A DNA stretch of 18,440 nucleotides from positions 1 through 18,440 of the forward strand of contig NZ_JABBDR010000202.1 of the NCBI RefSeq assembly GCF_018854495.1, read 5' to 3'. Below the pieces are notes generated by a model, which was not told the origin of the DNA, made no database searches, and saw nothing but the letters and a program-made list of their open reading frames with translations. Of the stretch, positions 8,680-16,769 are shown one piece after another. Position 1 is the stretch's first letter. Each line of letters opens with the position of its first letter. The DNA comes from Acidithiobacillus ferruginosus (lineage in GTDB: Bacteria; Pseudomonadota; Gammaproteobacteria; Acidithiobacillales; Acidithiobacillaceae). A program made the position numbers and the translations under genes.

Positions 8680-9099
8680 ATGATCGTCCTGGATACTAAC
8701 GTCGTTTCCGAGGCGATGAAGCCGGAGCCAGACGCAGCCGTGAGGGCTTGGCTGAACGACCAGGCGGCGGAAACCTTGTATCTGTCGAGCGTCACGCTGG
8801 CCGAGTTGCTGTTTGGCATCCGGGCGCTTCCGGCGGGCAAGCGCCAAAACATGCTTGACCGCGCCCTGACCGAACTGCTGGAGCTGTTCAAGGACCGGGT
8901 CCTGCCCTTCGACACGGATGCAGCGCGCCACTATGCCGACCTGGCCGTGACGGCCAAGGACGGCGGGCGCGGCTTCCCGACGCCAGACGGCTACATCGCG
9001 GCCGTTGCCGCATCGCGGGGCTTCATCGTGGCATCACGCGACACATCGCCCTATGAAGCGGCAGGCGTGACCGTCATCAACCCTTGGAAGGGTGCATGA
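8680..9099 (+). CDS. FitB/VapC-type PIN-domain RNase toxin
   Basis: A 139-residue PIN-domain toxin. Four acidic residues of the metal site can be placed: Asp5 in VLDTNVVSE, Glu42 in TLAELLFG, Asp103 in TPDGYIAA and Asp121 in SRDTSPYEAAG. It ends VINPW, as FitB-like toxins do. The length and motif set are complete, so this pair looks functional, unlike the deleted vapBC 600 bp upstream. No ribosome site of its own is seen; translation most likely depends on ribosomes finishing the antitoxin. The downstream methyltransferase remnant starts 13 bp after the stop, so the pair once sat in a longer operon. Confidence 0.9.
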   Translation: MIVLDTNVVSEAMKPEPDAAVRAWLNDQAAETLYLSSVTLAELLFGIRALPAGKRQNMLDRALTELLELFKDRVLPFDTDAARHYADLAVTAKDGGRGFPTPDGYIAAVAASRGFIVASRDTSPYEAAGVTVINPWKGA

Positions 9100-9112
9100 G
9101 GAATTCACGCTC

Positions 9113-9706
9113 ATGAACGCCGTAGAAATCGAACAAGCCATCACAGATCTTGCGGAGCAGCCCTTTGACCCCGCAGAGTTCCCCTACGCCTTCCTGGAAG
9201 CCTTCGGCAACAAGGCGACGACCCTCAAGCGCCTTCGCGCCGGTGCGTCGAACAAGTCCGACCTCGACGGTGTTCTCCAGACCAGTAACATCCACATTCT
9301 TACCTGCGACGCAGGGCGGGTGACGCAGACGCTGGCCGCCCTCAAGACCAGCCCGGCGACGGCCAAGGCCAAGGCGAAGTTCATCCTCGCCACCGATGGC
9401 GCGCACTTCGAGGCCGAAGACTTGACCAGCGGCGAGACCGTCGCCTGTGCCTTTAAGGACTTTCCCGATCACTTCGGCTTCTTTCTGCCGTTGGCTGGCA
9501 TCAGCACCGTTCGCCTACCACGCTTTCAAATTCAGCAAATACGCGCAACGTTATCTCTCCGCCGTGACTTATCGCTTCAATCGTCGCTTCCGTCTCGCCG
9601 ATCTCCCTGCAAGCTTGCTCAGAGCCGCCGCCAGTATCGGGCCTCGTTCGGAGCGATGGCTCCGCGCAGCGGAAAAATCGTGCTAATCAGGTTATTTTTT
9701 ATGTGA
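9113..9706 (+). pseudogene. MmeI-like class I DNA methyltransferase, N-terminal fragment fused to unrelated codons
   Basis: The ATG at 9113 has GAGGAA upstream. The first about 133 codons (to about 9511) match the N-terminal domain of large MmeI-type restriction-methylation proteins as I know them: AFLEAFGNKATTLKRLRAG, then SNKSDLDGVLQTSNIHI, SPATAKAKAKFILATDG and DFPDHFGFFLPLAGISTV. The catalytic methyltransferase motifs, which lie several hundred residues further on, are absent. After ISTVR the frame runs on for 65 meaningless residues that overlie a transposase fragment in another frame, and stops at 9706. The protein cannot methylate DNA. An earlier GTG at 9092 is possible but overlaps fitB. 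Confidence 0.75.
9512..9686 (+). pseudogene. C-terminal fragment of an IS1595-type transposase
   Basis: In the frame one base off the methyltransferase, the sequence reads FAYHAFKFSKYAQRYLSAVT and YRFNRRFRLADL, then stops at TAA 9684-9686. This resembles the C-terminal end of IS1595-family transposases, where a YHAF..KYAQRYL..YRFNRRF block is typical. Only about 57 residues remain; the zinc-ribbon and DDE catalytic parts are absent. The join with the methyltransferase falls at about 9510-9516. I could not identify terminal inverted repeats or a target duplication. Confidence 0.72.
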
Positions 9707-9715
9707 AATACGCTA

Positions 9716-9741
9716 ATTATTTTGCACGTTAAATAAATAAT
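9716..9741. promoter_or_regulatory. AT-rich inverted repeat overlapping the permease promoter, possible operator
   Basis: ATTATTT (9716-9722) and AAATAAT (9735-9741) form an inverted repeat with a 12-bp spacer ending 1 bp before the -35 box. A regulator or an AT-binding protein could act here, but low-complexity AT DNA makes such dyads by chance. Confidence 0.25.
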
Positions 9742-9742
9742 G

Positions 9743-9771
9743 TTGACATTTTTGTTGCGAAATGTGATAAT
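9743..9771 (+). promoter_or_regulatory. Near-consensus sigma70 promoter of the permease gene
   Basis: A perfect -35 TTGACA (9743-9748) and GATAAT (9766-9771, 5 of 6) are separated by 17 bp, and a TG two bases before the -10 gives an extended -10 element. Transcription would start near 9778 and leave a leader of about 106 nt. The leader begins with AATATTT...AAAATATT AT-rich repeats. The 170 bp around this site are far richer in A and T than the rest of the window. Confidence 0.75.
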
Positions 9772-9883
9772 AAAAAACGTAAATATTTATCAGTAATATA
9801 TATTAAAAATATTCGGTGTAGTTGTAGCGCGCAATTCCTTGGTCATTCTGCACCGTGATATTCACCACATTTCGGGAGAAATC

Positions 9884-11503
9884 ATGGCATCCATAAAGCT
9901 CCAGAATAAAAAAAACAGACTGCGACGAGAGGGTTCTCTGCAAGGTTTGATACTGGCGTGTGTGGGCGCTTCAATTGGTTCCGGATGGTTGTTTGGACCA
10001 CTGTATACGGCACAGCAGGCAGGCCCCTACGCGGTCGGTTCATGGATGATCGGCGCCTTCGCTATCCTTTTGCTGGCGTTGGTTTTTGCGGAACTTGGTC
10101 CGCTGATTCCCCGGGCCGGGGCAGTGGTTCATCTGGCCCACGTGGGAAACGGCCCGATCGTTGGTCATATGTGGAGCTGGATCCTCTTTCTCTCTTACGC
10201 CACCATCGCGCCCATCGAAGTTACGGCCATACTGACCTACGCCAATAATTACCTGCCGGGATTGCTGCAGCAGCATTCTGACCTGCTCAGTGTCAAAGGT
10301 TTCGCCGTCGCGCTGGTGTTGCTGGCCTTCTTTGTTGCCATCAATTTTCTGGTGGTGCGCTGGGTGTTGAAAATCAACAATGGCGCTACCTGGTGGAAAA
10401 TTTCGATTCCTGTGCTGACGATTGGGGTGTTGCTCGCCACATCGTGGCACCCAGGTAATTTCGTGGTGCATGCACAGAATGCCACGGCCGATTTTCACGG
10501 GATGTTCGTTGCCGTGGCCACCGGCGGTGTGATTTTCAGCCTGCTGGGTTTTCGTCATGCTATCGACTTGGCTGGAGAAAGTAAAAACCCGAAACGGGAT
10601 GTACCGATTGCCGTTATCGGCTCCGTCTTGATTGCATCGGGAATTTATATCGCTTTACAGGTAGCTTTTATTGGTGCAATACGTCCTGCCGATTTGGCGG
10701 CAGGAGGCTGGCAACACCTCCATTTTTCTGGAATCAACGGTCCTTTTGCCGCCCTTGCCGCTGCGGTGGGGGCTGGCTGGCTGGCCGTGCTTCTGTACGT
10801 TGATGCGTTTGTATCGCCGGGCGGGGCCGCATTGATTTATACCACCACCGCAGCCCGGGTTACCCTGGCGACCGCCGATACCGGAGCAGCGCCCAAGTGG
10901 GTGGCACGCATCAATCGGCATGGGGTTCCCTGGGCCAGCCTGATTTTGCTGTACGCTGTCGGTGCGGTGTTCTTTTTTCCGTTTCCCTCCTGGCAGAAAA
11001 TGGTGGGTTACATCGCTTCTATGACGGTACTGTCCTATGTCATCGGTCCCATTGCCCTGATTCAGTTGCGTCGCGCGATGCCTGATCTGGAGCGCCCTTT
11101 TCGCTTGTGGGCAGCACCAGTTATCGCACCGCTCACCTTCGTCGTGGCAAGCTGGATCGTGTTCTGGTCGGGTCTGAATACCCTGAATTTCATTTTCGGC
11201 ACTTTGTTCGTCCTGCTAATCTTTTATGCCCTCACCGGCATCTGGCGGAAAGGCAGATGGTCCGCAATGGGGTGGCAGTATATGTGGTGGATTATTCCCT
11301 ATTTTCTGGGTTTGTGGGGAATCAGTTGGCTGAGCCCGGCGGTTCTGGGCGGAACGGGGGTGCTTGGATTTTTTTCCGGCATGGCGGCAGTGGCCGTGTT
11401 GAGTCTGCTGATATTTTATGTGGCCATTCATCAGGCGGTGGCGGACAGCACCATGAGAGCCTACATGCAGCATTTCAGAAAGCGGGAAGCGGATGCGCCG
11501 TGA
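9884..11503 (+). CDS. APC-superfamily amino acid permease (aspartate/proton symporter YveA-like)
   Basis: A 539-residue inner-membrane transporter with about twelve hydrophobic segments. The first helix carries GASIGSGWLFGP at 28-39, the unwound substrate-binding G-S-G motif of the amino acid-polyamine-organocation superfamily. FAELGPLIPRAGA (about 68-80) is the loop after helix 2, and GFRHAIDLAGESKNPKRDVP is the conserved helix 6-7 region. I chose ATG 9884 because GGGAGAA lies 6 nt before it and the first helix then starts after a short basic tail. An in-frame codon at 9839 would add 15 residues without support. Substrate assignment rests on overall resemblance to YveA-like symporters and is uncertain. 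It has its own strong promoter, and the next gene, proB, is on the same strand 89 bp later. Confidence 0.88.
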   Translation: MASIKLQNKKNRLRREGSLQGLILACVGASIGSGWLFGPLYTAQQAGPYAVGSWMIGAFAILLLALVFAELGPLIPRAGAVVHLAHVGNGPIVGHMWSWILFLSYATIAPIEVTAILTYANNYLPGLLQQHSDLLSVKGFAVALVLLAFFVAINFLVVRWVLKINNGATWWKISIPVLTIGVLLATSWHPGNFVVHAQNATADFHGMFVAVATGGVIFSLLGFRHAIDLAGESKNPKRDVPIAVIGSVLIASGIYIALQVAFIGAIRPADLAAGGWQHLHFSGINGPFAALAAAVGAGWLAVLLYVDAFVSPGGAALIYTTTAARVTLATADTGAAPKWVARINRHGVPWASLILLYAVGAVFFFPFPSWQKMVGYIASMTVLSYVIGPIALIQLRRAMPDLERPFRLWAAPVIAPLTFVVASWIVFWSGLNTLNFIFGTLFVLLIFYALTGIWRKGRWSAMGWQYMWWIIPYFLGLWGISWLSPAVLGGTGVLGFFSGMAAVAVLSLLIFYVAIHQAVADSTMRAYMQHFRKREADAP

Positions 11504-11592
11504 GCAGCATGTAAGCAGGTAATGGGTGACGGCGCTACCGGCTTGGGCTTATTTTTTCAATAACAGATCTATTCGGTGAACAGGAGGGGTGC

Positions 11593-12792
11593 ATGACGGA
11601 CCGCATCGGGAAAAAACGGGCAAAAGAACCTAACCGATGGTCGAATCGTTCAAATCTGCAAACGGATGCGAAGCGTTGGGTGATTAAAATTGGCAGCAGC
11701 CTGCTGACGAACGACGGCCAGCATCTGGATACCACCGCGATACACGCTTGGATGCAGCAAATTCTGCAGTTGCATCGCCGCGGTGTGGAAGTGGTACTGG
11801 TGTCCTCCGGATCGGTAAGCGCTGGAATGCAACGCCTGGGCTGGACAGATCGGCCGGTTTCACTCAAAGCCCGACAAGCGGCGGCCAGCGTTGGTCAATC
11901 CGCCCTGATACATACCTATGAGAAGATGCTGCAGGAATGCGCGCAGCCCGAGAATGACCGTTTATACTGTGGTCAGGTGCTGTTGACCCACGATGATCTT
12001 CGTACTCGCCGGCGCTACCTGAATGCGCGCTCCACGTTACGTACGCTGCTGGACATGAACGTGCTGCCCATCATCAACGAAAATGATGTGGTTTCTTACA
12101 GTGCGATCCATCTGGGCGACAACGACACCCTGGCGGCACTGGTGAGCAATCTGCTGGATGCCGATATCCTGGTCATTCTTACCGATCAGACGGGACTGTT
12201 TGACGCTGATCCGCGCAGTCATCCCGAAGCAACGCTCCTGACGGAGGTTGGAGCAGGCGATCCGATGCTGGAGCGCATTGCCGGGGGAGGCGGTTCCCGG
12301 GTGGGAACGGGCGGTATGCTGGCAAAGGTGCGTGCTGCGGCACGTGCCGCGCGTTCTGGTACGTCGACGATCATTGCGGATGGACGTAGTCCGGAAGTCT
12401 TGCCGCGCTTGCAGCAGGGGGAAGCGATCGGCACCTTCGTTCATGCCCGCTTACCTAAGCTGGCTGCGCGGAAGCGCTGGCTGGCCGGGCATCTGCGCAG
12501 CCAGGGAGTGCTGCATCTGGATCGGGGAGCGGCCCGGGCGATTCTGGAGGAGGGAAGCAGCTTACTGCCGGTGGGAGTTATCGCGGTAGAAGGTACATTC
12601 CGGCGGGGCGATTTGGTCGTTTGCAAAGATCCGTTGGGGCGGGACATCGCCCGCGGTTTGATCAATCTCGACGCGCCGGTCGCTGCCCGCTGCTGCCGGA
12701 AACAGAGTCATGAACTGGCGGATGATCCTGAGGTGCTGGAAGATGTACTGATTCATCGTGACAACTTGGTAATCAACGATTTGTTACTCTGA
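11593..12792 (+). CDS. proB: Glutamate 5-kinase
   Basis: ProB phosphorylates glutamate with ATP, the first step of proline synthesis. The 399 residues hold an amino-acid kinase domain with VIKIGSSLL at 30-38, VSSGSVSAG at 70-78, INENDVVS at 161-168, GDNDTLAALV at 175-184, LTDQTGLFDADPR at 196-208 and the GTGGM loop near 244. A C-terminal PUA domain (about 300-395) with GSSLLPVGV follows. The ATG has CAGGAGG 7 nt upstream. The N-terminus is about 25 residues longer and more basic than in E. coli ProB. proA is not next to it. The last 9 bp overlap the end of the convergent TadE-like gene. Upstream, the 89-bp gap to the permease shows no clear terminator. Confidence 0.95.
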   Translation: MTDRIGKKRAKEPNRWSNRSNLQTDAKRWVIKIGSSLLTNDGQHLDTTAIHAWMQQILQLHRRGVEVVLVSSGSVSAGMQRLGWTDRPVSLKARQAAASVGQSALIHTYEKMLQECAQPENDRLYCGQVLLTHDDLRTRRRYLNARSTLRTLLDMNVLPIINENDVVSYSAIHLGDNDTLAALVSNLLDADILVILTDQTGLFDADPRSHPEATLLTEVGAGDPMLERIAGGGGSRVGTGGMLAKVRAAARAARSGTSTIIADGRSPEVLPRLQQGEAIGTFVHARLPKLAARKRWLAGHLRSQGVLHLDRGAARAILEEGSSLLPVGVIAVEGTFRRGDLVVCKDPLGRDIARGLINLDAPVAARCCRKQSHELADDPEVLEDVLIHRDNLVINDLLL

Positions 12793-13491
12793 AAGGTATT
12801 CGTAATTGCTGAGCGCCCCCTGGTTCTGGAGTTCCTGCGGATACAGGGCCGACTGCATGAGTTCGGTGGCGGTGGCGGCGATGGGGATGCCGCCCGATTG
12901 ATAACAGGCCGTGTCCCAGGCGCTTGCGGGCGCGAAAGGGCCGGTCATGAGCGCTTTGATGGCGGTGTTCACGAAGGGCACCATGAGGGGATAGCAGTAG
13001 CGGATGCGCGCCTTGAAGAGATTCGCCGCCTGCAGGGTCTCTCCCGCCCTGGGGCCGGTCGCGGCATAGATCAGGCGGCTGTTGGGCACTTCGCTGACAT
13101 TCTGCCCGTCCTTGTTGACCGTGGTGGTCCAGGCCTGGATCACGCCGGGCGTGGGATTGAGCACCTGGATATTCACCTGCGCCGGATTCATCGCGGCGGT
13201 CGAGGCCGATGCATACGCCTGGGCGGTCTGCGCGGCCCCCGGATTCTTGCCGCCGGGATAGAGCGGCATCAGCCCCTTGGCCAGCCCCGTGCGCAGGGCC
13301 CGCAGGCTGCCGTGATCGAGGGTGGCGGCGCGCACCCCGTAGAAGGTCGCCCAGTCCAGGGTGGACTGGGTGGTGAAGACCAGCGCGATCTGAAGGATGC
13401 CGCCCAGCAGCAACAGCAACGCTGGCAGGGCGATGATCCATTCGATCGTGCCCTGACCGGATTGCCCGTGCAGGAAGGGCGGCGTCTTCAT
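12784..13491 (-). CDS. TadE-like type IVb pilus assembly protein
   Basis: A 235-residue protein with a type IV prepilin-like N-terminus: a short tail, then GQGTIEWIIALP, where cleavage after Gly12 would leave Glu at position +5, followed by a hydrophobic helix to about residue 40. The rest is presumably periplasmic, with two Cys (in YCYP and TACYQ) able to form a disulfide. TadE/TadG-like proteins are minor pseudopilins of tight-adherence pili. The ATG overlaps the secretin stop by 4 bp (ATGA), so the two were one operon. No tadA, tadB, tadC or prepilin peptidase gene is in view. With its secretin partner broken, this gene is probably without function even though its own frame is intact. Confidence 0.75.
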   Translation of the reverse strand: MKTPPFLHGQSGQGTIEWIIALPALLLLLGGILQIALVFTTQSTLDWATFYGVRAATLDHGSLRALRTGLAKGLMPLYPGGKNPGAAQTAQAYASASTAAMNPAQVNIQVLNPTPGVIQAWTTTVNKDGQNVSEVPNSRLIYAATGPRAGETLQAANLFKARIRYCYPLMVPFVNTAIKALMTGPFAPASAWDTACYQSGGIPIAATATELMQSALYPQELQNQGALSNYEYLSE

Positions 13492-14911
13492 GGCTGTGCC
13501 GACTCCGGTGCCGCCGTGGGGGCGACATGGGAGGTGAAGTTCGGATACCCCACCTTATTGGGATCGTGCCCGATGCCCGGTACAAAATACCCGTGCTGGA
13601 AGTCGCGGTTGAAGCGCGTGATGTCCTGCCGCCCCTGGCGGATCATGGCGCGGTTCACCGGCGAGTTGGGATTGATCACCTCGGGCGTGACGAAGATCAC
13701 CAGTTCGCTCTGGTTGTGCTGGAACTGGGTATCCCTGAACAGGGTACCGAGGATGGGGATGTCCCCGAGCCAGGGCAGCTTGTTGATGCTGTTGGCGCCG
13801 GTGGCGTGGATCAGGCCCGACAGGACGATGGTCTGGCCGGAGTGGACGTTGACCACCGAATCCGTCTTGCGGGTCAGGAAGGCCGGATAGCCCTGAACGG
13901 TGAGCGCCGGATTGATCTGGCTGATGGCGGTGTTGACCGTCGCCAGGATGTTGCCCTGGTGATCCACGTCCGGCTGGATCTTGAGCTTCACGCCGTAGTT
14001 CTTGTAGGTGACCGAGACCGCGCCGAAGCCCGCGCTCACCGGGATCGGCACCTCACCGCCGGCGAGGAAGGTGGCGGTGCCGCCGCTGCGGGTGACCAGG
14101 CGCGGATTGGCGAGGATGTAGGCCCGTCCGTTCTGCACGGCGAGGTTGATCTGCGCGGTGATGGAGGAAACGATGCCGGCGTAGCTCGAAAAGGGCGGGA
14201 CGTTCAGGGGCAGGCCGGAGAGGCCGCCCTGGGGTCCGTTCAGGGCGTTGCCGGCCTGTCCGCCCTGGGTGACGTCGCCGAGACGGTAGAGGGAGTTGTT
14301 GACGAAGTCCCCGACCAGACCCACGGCGGGACCGACGATGCTCGTCTGCCAGTTGATGCCGAGGTTGTCGAGGGCGTTCTTGCTGAAGTCCACCACCTGC
14401 ACGTCGAGGACCACCATGCGCTTCATGGCGACGGTGTCGGGACGCACCAGATTCACCACGCCCGGATAGGCGCGAATGGCAAGATTCAGGCGTTTGAGTT
14501 CACCGGTGCTGGCGTTGCCGGAGAGCACCACTTGCCGCCCCGTCGTGCGCGCCGCCACCCCCGGAAACTCCGTGAGTAGTCCCTGCAGATCCCCGAAGAT
14601 TTGCAGATTGTCGGCGGCAGTAATGTTGACGTGATAGGCGATCTGCTAGCCATTCTTCTCCCACAGATACACATCCGTCGTGCCCGCCGCATCGTCCAAC
14701 CCTGCACGCGCAGCAGGTGCTGATAATAGGCGCGTACCGCGCCAGGGTTGCCGGGCGCGACGGCAAGCACATTCCGGGTGCGCCTGCCGCCATCCGCATT
14801 CTCCATGGTCAGCACCGTCCGGCTGCCGGCGGGGATGAATAGCACGGCGGCGGTATGGATCGATCCCGCAGCCTGCCGTTTCAAAGTAAAAACCTTTGCA
14901 CCGTGTGGCAC
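13488..14911 (-). pseudogene. Tad/type II-like secretin (CpaC/RcpA family), broken by frameshift and amber codon
   Basis: The 3' part (14558-13488) is a clean secretin C-terminus: RMVVLDVQVVDFSKNALDNLG, the pore segment, SVVNVHSGQTIVLSGLI, then LPWLGDIPILGTLFRDTQF and SELVIFVTPEVI. Upstream in the same frame a BON-like stretch, GTTDVYLWEKNG, is cut by TAG at 14648-14646 before QIAYHVNITAADNLQIF. Further upstream the family pattern continues one frame over (VLAVAPGNPGAVRAYYQHLL), so a base was lost near 14696-14705. No signal peptide is visible; the 5' end appears missing where hipBA begins. A secretin must reach the outer membrane as a multimer, so this copy should be dead. Restart at GTG 14558 would give a protein without export signal. 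Confidence 0.82.
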
Positions 14912-14950
14912 ACAAAACGAGGTAACATAAAATGCTGTACTACAAATAAA

Positions 14951-14979
14951 TTGCGGAAACCACTAAATGAGAATAAACT
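14951..14979 (+). promoter_or_regulatory. Weak candidate promoter of hipBA
   Basis: TTGCGG (14951-14956) and TAAACT (14974-14979) are 17 bp apart; each is a partial consensus match. TATATT at 14983-14988 is another possible -10. The region is AT-rich relative to its flanks and directly precedes hipB. No clear HipB operator dyad was found. Confidence 0.3.
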
Positions 14980-15013
14980 AAGTATATTCGTAAATGATGG
15001 TGAGGTTGGCGCA

Positions 15014-15280
15014 ATGGCACGATCCAGTATTATTGCAACACCGACTCAACTTGCGGCGCTGCTAAAGCGATTACGGTTAGACCACGCTCTGACGCAGAAA
15101 CAGCTTGGTGAAAAGATGGGGTTGTCTCAGGAGCGGATCTCGGTCATCGAATCCCATCCGGAGAAGTTATCCATTGACCAGTTTTTAACGGTGCTCATGG
15201 TGCTTGATGCCAGAATGGAGATACGCACTGGGAACAGCGCGGTTGCGGACACGGGTAATGACGAGGCGGAACCGTGGTAA
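15014..15280 (+). CDS. hipB: HipB-type XRE-family antitoxin
   Basis: An 88-residue helix-turn-helix antitoxin. The domain covers about residues 11-63: LAALLKRLRLDHALTQKQLG leads into EKMGLSQERISVIESHP, the recognition part, followed by LSIDQFLTVLMVLD as in HipB proteins. The acidic tail (ADTGNDEAEPW) resembles the flexible C-terminus of HipB. I chose ATG 15014, with GAGG 8-9 nt upstream; longer in-frame starts run into non-coding AT-rich DNA. The gene overlaps hipA by 7 bp. It should repress the hipBA operon and hold the HipA kinase inactive. Confidence 0.87.
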   Translation: MARSSIIATPTQLAALLKRLRLDHALTQKQLGEKMGLSQERISVIESHPEKLSIDQFLTVLMVLDARMEIRTGNSAVADTGNDEAEPW

Positions 15281-16629
15281 GGCGTCCCGGTCGCCCTTCG
15301 CTATCCCGTTTTTTGGATATCTGGATGAATGGTATCTTGGTGGGCAACTGGTCCGTGTCACCGCGAGATGGACACAGATTCAGGTATGCATCGGCTTGGA
15401 TTACCCATCCACAAGGACGCCCACTCTCACTGTCACTGCCCTTGAGCCAAGGCGTCAGGCCGTTCAGCGGTGGACGGGTGGAAGCCTTTTTCGACAATCT
15501 GCTGCCTGAAAATCCTGACGTGCGCCGACGCATTGCGGGGCATTTTGGGGTTCACCCAGGCCAGTCGTTCGAGATGCTTCAGCAAATAGGACGCGATTGT
15601 GCAGGTGCGGTACAGATCGTGCCTGCCGGAGAAATTCCGGATGATGTGCATGAAGTAAGGGCGGATCCCTTATCAGATTCCCAGATAGAGGCATTACTGG
15701 ACGAAGCTACGGCAACCATGCCGTTTCGTGTAGCGGATGACGAGTTCCGTATCTCACTAGCTGGCGTTCAGAACAAAATAGCGCTGCTCCTGCAGAATGG
15801 CCAATGGTGTGCCCCGCGCGGCAGCACTCCGACAACGCACATCCTCAAGTTGCCGTTGGGAAGGATGCCACAAGGTGTTGACCTGTCTTCCTCCGTCGAG
15901 AACGAGTGGCTTTGCGCCAGGGTCGTTCAGGCATTTGAGATTCCTGTGGCGCACTCTCAGATAGCCCGGTTCGGGCGACACAAGGTTCTTGTGGTCACGC
16001 GCTTTGATCGCGTATGGCGATCTACCTGGTGGGCGCGATTACCCCAAGAGGATTTTTGTCAGGCGCTGGGTCTGCCGTCGTCGAAGAAATACCAGGCGCA
16101 TGGTGGCCCAGGTATCGATGAAATTCTGGGAATTTTACGCGGTGGTTCTCGCCCGGAAATTGATCGACGGGATTTTCTCAAGGCGCACTTGATCTTCTGG
16201 CTACTGGCTGCCCCGGATGGTCACGCGAAGAATTTCAGTATCCTGTTGCAGGCTGGCGAGCGATTTCACTTGGCACCCCTTTACGATGTTCTGTCCGCTT
16301 GGCCACATGTCGGCAGTAGACCGGATCAGTTCGATGAGAGCCGACTAAGTTTAGCCATGGGGATACGGGGGAAGAACATGCACTATCGGTTGAAAGATAT
16401 TCGCCGCAGGCACTGGAATGCTGCGGCAAAACGCAATGCGATGGGGGAAGATTTCGAAAGCACCATCAAGCAGGTGCTAAAGGCTGTTCCAAACGTACTA
16501 GAGGAACTGCCGAAACTAATCCCTGCTGATTTTCCGGCGTCTGTCTCGGAGCCAATTTTCGAGGGGATCCGAAGGCAAGCACAGCGATTAGCGGCAATGG
16601 CCGAGCCGACGCGGCTTTGGCGGCCATGA
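15274..16629 (+). CDS. hipA: HipA-type serine/threonine kinase toxin
   Basis: HipA kinases stop growth by phosphorylating a translation component (glutamyl-tRNA synthetase in E. coli). The 451 residues are full length. The N-terminal subdomain has PLSQGVRPFSGGRVEAFFDN (about 56-75) and LLPE. The kinase core has FRISLAGVQNKIALLL, where Ser161 aligns with the autophosphorylated Ser150 of E. coli HipA, then THILKLP with the ATP-binding Lys192, VTRFDR at 241-246, the catalytic DGHAKNFS at 315-322 and the metal-binding Asp338 in LAPLYDVLS. Start is GTG 15274 inside the end of hipB. All catalytic positions are present, so the toxin appears active. Its position next to a truncated secretin suggests that the module arrived by recombination. 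Confidence 0.93.
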   Translation: MVRRPGRPSLSRFLDIWMNGILVGNWSVSPRDGHRFRYASAWITHPQGRPLSLSLPLSQGVRPFSGGRVEAFFDNLLPENPDVRRRIAGHFGVHPGQSFEMLQQIGRDCAGAVQIVPAGEIPDDVHEVRADPLSDSQIEALLDEATATMPFRVADDEFRISLAGVQNKIALLLQNGQWCAPRGSTPTTHILKLPLGRMPQGVDLSSSVENEWLCARVVQAFEIPVAHSQIARFGRHKVLVVTRFDRVWRSTWWARLPQEDFCQALGLPSSKKYQAHGGPGIDEILGILRGGSRPEIDRRDFLKAHLIFWLLAAPDGHAKNFSILLQAGERFHLAPLYDVLSAWPHVGSRPDQFDESRLSLAMGIRGKNMHYRLKDIRRRHWNAAAKRNAMGEDFESTIKQVLKAVPNVLEELPKLIPADFPASVSEPIFEGIRRQAQRLAAMAEPTRLWRP

Positions 16630-16703
16630 AGGCCAGCATCGCCAAGACCGCACCAAGGATGCCCTCGCCGGCGTCGTCATTCCGCCGCAGCATTGATTCG
16701 CTG

Positions 16704-16726
16704 GCGGGATGCTTGATGCATCCCGT
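16704..16726. repeat. Hairpin downstream of hipA
   Basis: CGGGATGC (16705-16712) pairs perfectly with GCATCCCG (16718-16725) around a TTGAT loop, with one more G-T pair outside. It lies 75 bp after the hipA stop. No T-run follows on either strand, so it is at best a non-standard terminator or a 3'-end protector. Confidence 0.45.
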
Positions 16727-16769
16727 GGGTGGCATGACCGGCATGCAGTGATGGTCTTCATGGTGTTGC

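Noticed and set aside
11504..11592. Possible terminator and promoter between the permease and proB, suggested by TTATTTTTTC
   Set aside because: No stem of useful length precedes the T-run, and the -35/-10 boxes around it are poor.
13527..14579. A 350-codon plus-strand frame opposite the secretin
   Set aside because: It is Asp/Val/Gly-rich and repetitive as expected from the antisense of the secretin, which has clear conserved motifs.
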